From Siphonodentalium dalli (lineage: Eukaryota; Mollusca; Scaphopoda; Gadilida; Siphonodentaliidae), in NCBI GenBank assembly GCA_032622095.1, contig CP136061.1:261178077-261242076 (forward strand): DNA of 64,000 nt. The letters are read 5' to 3'. How positions within the stretch are numbered: position 1 is the stretch's first letter; every line of letters starts with the position of its first letter. Under the pieces are notes generated by a model. That model had not been told where the DNA came from, searched no databases, and saw only the letters and a program-made list of their open reading frames with translations. Shown here piece after piece: positions 57,536-64,000 of this stretch. A program made the position numbers and the translations under genes.

Positions 57536-59665
57536 GGTGACACTCCACAGTTTCGAATGATCAGTAGGGGTGATTTTATAGATATAAAGTGCTAGTGGTT
57601 TCTGACACCATTCATGTGGTATGTATATTGAGACAAGGTGGGATATGAATTTGTGTAACTTTAGAAGGTGTTCTAGACTAATGAAAAAATTAAGTGCAAG
57701 TGACCTTGACCCCACCCATAGACAGCAGTAGCGTTTTCTGCGAAACAGTGGCTCTAGATACTGGGTCAATTTTTTAGCACCCAAAATTTGTCATCTGCAT
57801 TAAAAATTGATTTTCTGGACAATTTAACGGCGAAAGTTTGAACAATTTTCATATTGATGTTGGAAGCCAGAGGCATTTAAACCAACATAGGTGACCATGC
57901 TTGAAAAAATCTGGTATTCGTGCCTCTTGGGTATGAAAATGCAATATTTTGGTCATTTTTTGAATAAAAATCACATTTTCGATCAAAAGATCAAGGGCCA
58001 TAACTCTTGATACCCCATATATTATGGAAATTATGTATCAAATTCTGAATGCCTATTCTGTACTAATTTCAGGCATATATATATTGTCTATATGGTTTGG
58101 GATCATACTCCAGATAAATTTCAATGAATCTATGGGCCCCATATTTCTGGGCCCATACCTGTTGAAACTGTGGAGTGTCACCTTAAAGACCAGCAAATAG
58201 CACAATTATCATCTGTCAACTTGACAAATATTTACATTGAAAATCATTTTTAGCAAATCTGCTCAGTTAGAAGGAACATTTTATGTTAAATACACCATTC
58301 TTCTATGGATATTCCAATACATGTGGCCTTTAGACATATAAATTGGTGGGAATATGGAGTCTTGGAGCAGTGGGGGGGGGGGGGGTTGGTGGTTCATGTG
58401 TATTGTTATCGATGATTTTTTAGATGATGGGTACTTCTTCATGACATCATGCTCCATGAATCTTAGCTGAAAAGGCTGACATTGACATTACACAATATAC
58501 TAAAAGATTACATATTCAGTCTTTCTTATTCACAAGTGTGAAATATAATAATTCAGGTTTCCCTGGACATATTTCACTTGACAACATATTGTTCATGTGA
58601 TGTCATAACCTTGTATAGCTTTCCCTTAATGCTAAATAAGACTTGGAATTGTTTAACCCATGGTTTTGGGAGAGTATTAAAGATAGTAGTTGCATGAAAT
58701 ATTATGTTTTATTTTGATATCTGAGGAAAATATGATTCTCATAATATATTTTATACAACATTTTAGCATTTCAGACCTTTTTCAAGCTATAAATGATGGT
58801 TGAATATATACATTTTGTCACTACGTCAAGCATAACGTCATTGGGTTCTGAAAGACCCAAAAGAGGTGAAATCATGGGGGTGCATGTAAATTCCCACCAA
58901 TCTTGCTGCCTGTGATTGCAATAACGCATGGGGTGCAATATATCATTTTAAGCGGTATAATGCAGAGAATATGGAGGTGTGGTCCATATTAAAGATTAAT
59001 GAAATTGCATTCCCCTTAATGTGACACTCCACAGTTTCGAATGATCAGTAGGGGTGATTTTATAGATATAAAGTGCTAGTGGTTTCTGACACCATTCATG
59101 TGGTATGTATATTGAGACAAGGTGGGATATGAATTTGTGTAACTTTAGAAGGTGTTCTAGACTAATGAAAAAATTAAGTGCAAGTGACGTTGACCCCACC
59201 ATAGACAGCAGTAGCGTTTTCTGCGAAACAGTGGCTCTAGATACTGGGTCAATTTTTTAGCACCCAAAATTTGTCATCTGCATTAAAAATTGATTTTCTG
59301 GACAATTTAACGGCGAAAGTTTGAAAAATGTTCATACTGATGTTGGAAGCCAGAGGCATTTAAACCAACATAGGTGACCATGCTTGAAAAAATCTGGTAT
59401 TCGTGCCTCTTGGGTATGAAAATGCAATATTTTGGTCATTTTTTGAATAAAAATCACATTTTCGATCAAAAGATCAAGGGCCATAACTCTTGATAGCCCA
59501 TATGTTATGGAAATTATGTATCAAATTCTGAATGCCTATTCTGTACTAATTTCAGGAATATATATATTGTCTACATGGTTTGGGATCATACTCCAGATAA
59601 ATTTCAATGAATCTATGGGCCCCCTATTTCTGGGCCCATACCTGTTGAAACTGTGGAGTGTCACC
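57536..59665. mobile_element. 2.13-kb unit with two ~646-bp direct copies inserted in a SINE
   Basis: Copy 1 (57536-58182) and copy 2 (59021-59665) are direct repeats with about ten differences, so about 98.5% identical. Each copy itself has inverted ends, GGTGACACTCCACAGTTTC and GAAACTGTGGAGTGTCACC. They flank 838 bp of unrelated sequence. Only the outermost ends touch SINE sequence; a 3-bp ATA lies outside both. Copies of this kind could be LTRs (TG...CA lies two bases in) or two MITEs acting as a composite. I see no primer-binding site, polypurine tract or pol. CAAGGGCCATAACTCTTGAT occurs in both copies. Frames of 68-106 codons recur only because the DNA does. Confidence 0.8.
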
Positions 59666-59800
59666 ATAGTGAAGAGCCTGTACAATGGCAGCAGACATAA
59701 GACTCGGTATTACGGACTACATGTAGCTGGTGTAATAATGTGAAGCGCTTAGGGTCCGCTGGTATAGGAGATAAGCGCTATATATAAGCACCATTATTAG
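59666..59800 (+). mobile_element. tRNA-derived SINE, 3' part of the split copy
   Basis: ATGGCAGCAGACATAAG, AATGTGAAGCGCTTAGGGTC and AAGCGCTATATATAAGC followed by an ATTATTAGTATTAGTA tail match the end of the SINE at 16391. Together with 57345-57535 it makes one SINE split by the 2.13-kb insertion. Confidence 0.85.
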
Positions 59801-59924
59801 TATTAGTACATTGTACATTGTTCGAGCCTACTATGGGGCATATGGTGGTAAGAGTTGTAATTGTTTGTTCGTGTGTAAATACGTTAATGTCGCACGGTTC
59901 GATTTGGTACCATAGAAATACCAG

Positions 59925-60005
59925 ATACTATAGTACCCTGTCTATACCAGTTACTGTAGTACCCTGTCTATACCAGATACTGTAGTACCCTGTCTATACC
60001 AGTAA
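59925..60005 (+). repeat. 26-bp minisatellite, three copies
   Basis: TATACCAGATACTGTAGTAC followed by CCTGTC repeats three times with single changes. Confidence 0.85.
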
Positions 60006-60149
60006 ATAACTAGATTGTTTCATATTTTACTGAGCATCCCATATATACATTTCAAGCAAATTTGTTTATAACAGACTAATATAGGATGAACGAATGGGGA
60101 TTTGAGCACAAGTTATAGCAACTTAGGTGGAGCTCCTCTCCCCGGGAGA

Positions 60150-60450
60150 AATATGGTGGTGCACAGAAGAAACATTTAAATGCATGAATGTTGAACACAA
60201 AAACATTCTGACTAAACACACAAATACAATATGAAATGTTCAAGATTGGTATGGGGTAAGGGAAGTTAATATACGGCTAGTGATGTTCAATAAATGTAAT
60301 GCATCTGTTCTAAATCGTGCAAATGAACACATTAACAGGTCAGGCACATCCTGAATTCAACTATTATAGTTTAATTTGAATTTTTTTTTTGTCATTCCAA
60401 TGAACATTCAAATTGAACAACATTACAGCAAATGTTCAGTCTCCCGATAT
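60150..60450. repeat. GTTCA/TGAAC-rich interval
   Basis: About eight GTTCA or TGAAC words, several in palindromic context (for example AATGAACATTC and AAATGTTCAAG), occur in 300 bp. The density recalls the ends of the 7384-10286 element. CACTG-type ends were not located, so element status is unproven. Confidence 0.35.
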
Positions 60451-60790
60451 AATTCGTTTTGCAACCTTTTGTGTCGGCTTATTTAGTTAATAATGACACA
60501 ATGATGCCTTTCTAAAAGACATTAAACATGAGCACCCAATCGCTTAGATGACTTCCGTATCATACACCATCATGATCAATCATTCCCACGGATCGAGACA
60601 CGTTGTTTCATCGCATAATGAAACATGGTATCGATTTAGTATGGCACTGTTTTTTGTTTTGTTTTTTGTGTGAGATATTATGTTGGATTATGCCTCTTAA
60701 ATCGAACTCACAAAACGGCGATATCTGGATTTACCTGTTATAGTTAAATATAATTATAATAATTAAAGCTTTAACACACACCGTCGTTCT

Positions 60791-61073
60791 TATATATTAA
60801 TTAAATGCAGTGACTCGACTCTCGATGGCAAATAAGTTTTCGCTAGTTTATTGCCGATAGATGCGTCCCGAATCGAGTAGTAAATATTTACAATTGAGCG
60901 TAGTTCAGACGATATTTTCTATGGAGTGGTAACGTCGATCTGTTTCAGATTTTCGGCGATGTTAGTATGATGTTACACCACCCCCCCCCCCCCCCCCCCC
61001 AGTTGGCATAGCGCCTGAATACTAACTTATCAGTTTCACGCCCCCGAAAAAGTGCATAATATGTCTTTAACGC
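60791..61073 (+). repeat. Dispersed repeat R3, copy 2, with 20-C tract
   Basis: Matches the reverse complement of 43625-43890 at about 80%. A run of 20 C (60981-61000) sits directly before AGTTGGCATAGC, where the other copy has ATTCCCAC. Confidence 0.85.
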
Positions 61074-61087
61074 GTTTTGAATTTTCG

Positions 61088-61560
61088 AACTTCCAAATTA
61101 TGTCTACGTAACGTGGACGGATGTATAAGATATGTTGACAAATACACGACATATTGATATGCCGTCTTCATGTGATCTGGAAAATTCTATCCATGGTCAG
61201 CCATTTTCCAGCTGTTTTCAATTTTCGTAGATTATTGAAATAAACGCTCTTTAATTTTACCATATCAGGAATAGACAAACGCTCTTTTCTGTTTCATGTG
61301 GTGCAAATGGCTGTTGTTTGTTTTGGGACCCAGACATCGTGTTCAAATTTGTATTTGTTATGACTTCAATGCGTATTTCTGCGAAATATAATGCTCATAG
61401 AAATGTAGTTCAAGTATTCATCGACCTATTTCGACACCGGGGAAAATATAAAAGCGAATATTATTAGTTGTTTGTTGGAGCGCAAACCAACAGGTGGCTT
61501 TAACGTAAATGGGTGCATGATTTTGTGGATTTTGGCGGTTGCAAGTATATTTTTTTTCCT
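61088..61560 (+). mobile_element. Single arm of the 28165-31505 TIR family
   Basis: Shares with 28165-28600 the words CGAACTTCCAA, ATGTTGACA/TTGACATA, ACCATATCAGGAATA, CGCTCTTTTCTGTT, TGACTTCAATGCGT, ATCGACCTATTTCGA and GGAGCGCAAACC. It extends past the other arm to match sequence inside 31030-31108 (GATTTTGTGGATTTTGGCG). The partner arm is not in the window. Confidence 0.8.
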
Positions 61561-61989
61561 GGCATCCTGAAAATTACATCAGGAACGTTTGACTACGTTA
61601 GTGTCAAACCGGAACGCTGGTTTTTAACGATTGCATGGTCAGTATATATATAGATCCAAAGCTAAAGTGAAAACTTCGAAGGAGTGTTACCGCCTTCTAT
61701 TTTTCGACGGAGGGAATGCGGTGGCGCCAACATAATCGTCCAGCTAAGACGATGTCGGTTGTAAGGGTCGATTTGCGAGTGGTCCTAGAAGGTCTATATC
61801 GTCGATATATTATACAATGCTATACTGAATATAATAACACAAATTGACCTGATTTCGACCCTGATACTCTAAACTCGGCCATTGACAGAACGCTCTCAAA
61901 ATATGTTCTACATGCTAGGTATAAGAAAAAGAGTGGCATAACCCCGTATTTTTAGCAATTGCTGTGCCATTATAAATTATGGTGATTGC

Positions 61990-62511
61990 AAATAGTCACC
62001 CCTGGTCAAGTGGTCCTGCTAATGTGCTATGATGCGGTTGGGTCCTGCTGACTTGCTATGATGTTGTTAGGCAAACTGATGCCGTTACGAAAAAAAGTAC
62101 CGATATTTTTTCTAAAGTTGACATTTTCGCGGTGTTTGGTTAATCCGAGCTATTTGAGAAACATTCAAGGAACATATAGATATATTTTTTGAAAAGTATC
62201 ATAATGCCTGCGCTGGTGTTTCTAGAACGACGTGAACAACGTCTTGATTGTAGTCCATTTCCAACAACTAATACAACCCGTTATTAAAAATATTTCGCAA
62301 TAAATGATTTTGAATATTTGATACGCATAATGGCTTTTCCTGTATATGTTCAGATTATCGGAACGGACCGCGAAAAAGACAAATTAAAAAATATATAATG
62401 GTTCTTTTTGTTAACAGCATCAGTTTGTCCTAACAGCATCATATCAATTCAGCAGGACCCAACCTCATCATGGCACATAAGCAGGACCACTTGACCAGGG
62501 ATGACTATTTT
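61990..62511. mobile_element. MITE with ~105-bp TIRs
   Basis: AAATAGTCACCCCTGGTCAA from 61990 is mirrored by TTGACCAGGGATGACTATTT ending at about 62510. The arms continue inward through AGTGGTCCTGCT, GGTTGGGTCCTGCTGA and AAACTGATGC. The interior of about 310 bp is non-coding. Target duplication not resolved. Confidence 0.85.
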
Positions 62512-62690
62512 TTCAATTTTCTTTGGCCTGGTAAGTTGAAAATTAACTTTTACGATTTTGACAAATTTTTCAACATATCCTTGCAATAATAGGTTCATAG
62601 TCGACCTATAATATTCACATAGTTTCATATTGGATTATTTGAATCTCGATTAAGCCGGTAGTGGACTTATATCGGTCATTCCGTTTTAGG

Positions 62691-62742
62691 CATTAGAGCC
62701 TACATTAGAGCCTACATTAGAGCCTACATTAGAGCCTACATT
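62691..62742 (+). repeat. CATTAGAGCCTA 12-bp repeat, about 4.5 copies
   Basis: Perfect consecutive copies of CATTAGAGCCTA ending in CATTCGG. Confidence 0.95.
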
Positions 62743-62756
62743 CGGCGGAAAGTAGT

Positions 62757-63235
62757 GTGAAGTTCGATTGCAATGACACGGTTGCAGTCCGTGGCGCCAT
62801 TTTAATTTGTCCATAGATATATTGTTTTATAGGTAACCAGTAAGTGGTAAGTGGGTGTCTGACCAGTTACACATCATGTAGGGTTAGCGAAAATCACACC
62901 TAGCATCCCAGGATGACAGTAAAAAGTCATAATTGAAGTGTTGGTTGACGGCTCGAAAACTTTTTGATATGTCAAATTAGGATAAGCTGAAAAAAAAAAT
63001 GGCCTGGAACAAATTAGTCATATAACATTTTATCACAAAGTGAAGTTGGTACCAAATCTATGGATAACAAGAGAAAGAAGCGGTAATCTGCAAAGCATAT
63101 GGAAAGGGGGCAAAAAATGGAACAGTGACCCAAGTAGTGAGGAGTCACATTACAATGACACCGTTGGCAGTCCGCGACGCCAAATCCGCGACACCATTTT
63201 AATTTGTCCATGGGTATATTGTTTCCGGTTTTCAC
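62757..63235 (+). repeat. Direct repeat pair of about 80 bp
   Basis: GCAATGACACGGTTGCAGTC with GCGCCATTTTAATTTGTCCA (62770-62815) recurs as ACAATGACACCGTTGGCAGT with GACACCATTTTAATTTGTCC (63150-63210). Both continue ATRGRTATATTGTTT. The second copy has a GACGCCAAATCC insertion-like stretch. Non-coding. Confidence 0.7.
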
Positions 63236-63249
63236 TGTCCAGCCCACAA

Positions 63250-64000
63250 GTAATATATACCACGTTTTAACGCATTTCAGTCATATGAGTAACAGATTTT
63301 TGAATAGCTCGTTAAACTGCCATTGAGTTGACATGATAGTAATTACTGTAATTAGTGAAACATTTCTCCGAGATCCCACAAATCCTCGTCACCATTGACG
63401 GCTTACTGTCTCCGTTATGTGGGTGATAAAGAAGTCGTTTGCCTCCGAATAACAACATCTCGCTAAATATGTTTTGTTACCAAATATCACACCACAATAC
63501 TGATGAGACACGAGTCGACAAGCCACTGAAGTGACTGAAAGCCACAAACACATAGCCCAAGGCGGAAGATATTCAATTATCTTTCAAGAAACCCATTCGA
63601 CAAAATGGCTACTTTAACTTGTTTATATTACAACGCGTCATTCTGTTGACGTTACGCCTTGATGTATGAATCCTTCTGGACATTTGCTGCCCAATCAAAT
63701 CTTGCGTAACCATTGACTGCAGAATATCGGCTTACGGTAATAAAATTACAAATATGGTTATAAGTTACGTTGGCAAACAGTAGCTCACAGCATGATGGTG
63801 TTTCTGCCACATGCCTTAGTCACTACGTCATTATTTGTGTGTGGCTGCAGTAATTACTATGTAATTAATTACACTTTATTCCATCTATAGCGTATTATTA
63901 CATGTGTTTATCTGGTAAAATCGAATGTTGATGTCTGTTGTGACATGTGTTGCGGCTTGTGGCATTTATGTCCATATCTATCTGAACACCGATAGATTTG
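63250..64000. other. Unassigned interval at the right edge
   Basis: No gene, RNA gene or repeat recognised. Confidence 0.4.

Noticed and set aside
57536-59665. Standard LTR retrotransposon
   Set aside because: Direct 646-bp copies with TG...CA fit, but there is no primer-binding site after the first copy, no polypurine tract before the second, no gag/pol and no clear 4-6-bp duplication. Left as unresolved composite.
1-64000. Hammerhead ribozyme cores in the satellites
   Set aside because: I looked for CTGATGA followed by a GAAA core in the repeat units and found no arrangement that would fold; a covariance-model search would be decisive.

Overview
The window looks like a gene-poor, repeat-dominated stretch of a metazoan nuclear genome, probably a marine invertebrate. 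The reasons are AT-rich non-coding sequence, several satellite arrays, tRNA-derived SINEs with an ATT-repeat tail, decayed non-LTR retrotransposons, many terminal-inverted-repeat (TIR) elements, and one intact intronless rhodopsin-family receptor. The style of the dispersed repeats hints at a lophotrochozoan such as a mollusc or annelid, but nothing here fixes the species. I see no rRNA, tRNA or CRISPR array and no prokaryotic operon structure.

Layout. 1-6090 is a 52-bp satellite (about 117 monomers) with a large internal duplication. 6.1-13.3 kb is a mosaic: a 133/330-bp complex tandem repeat split by a 2.9-kb TA-flanked element (7384-10286) and by a 5'-truncated LINE, then a double-hairpin element. 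14960-16006 is the only convincing protein-coding gene, a class A GPCR, with a CCAAT-motif cluster upstream and a SINE downstream. 17.2-21.2 kb is bounded by ~60-bp inverted repeats and holds a 103-bp array of about 14 nearly identical copies. 21.9-22.3 kb is a TTAA-flanked piggyBac-like MITE with a double hairpin in its middle. 24.2-26.0 kb holds a foldback element followed by a 48/49-bp satellite. 28.2-31.5 kb is a set of nested inverted repeats.

36.8-38.1 kb has a minisatellite-ended element. 40305-43467 is a hAT-like element with an 8-bp target duplication that encloses the carcass of a LINE. 44.3-47.4 kb has a perfect 30-bp array and degenerate telomere-like (TTAGGG/TCAGGG) blocks arranged as composite units; LINE 3' ends interrupt or border them. 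50.0-56.8 kb is dense in TIR elements, including a TTAA-flanked 2.7-kb element, two adjacent ~790-bp CACTCTT-ended elements and two related elements with 30-bp internal repeats. 57.3-59.8 kb is a SINE split by a 2.13-kb unit made of two 98-99% identical 646-bp copies around 838 bp. The remainder to 64 kb has small MITEs, short tandem repeats and sequence I cannot assign.

The genes do not form a pathway. The main biological story is the mobile-element ecology: nested insertions with readable target duplications, six copies or fragments of a double-hairpin family, and a group of TA-target elements that share CACTS ends but each carry a private palindromic subterminal motif.
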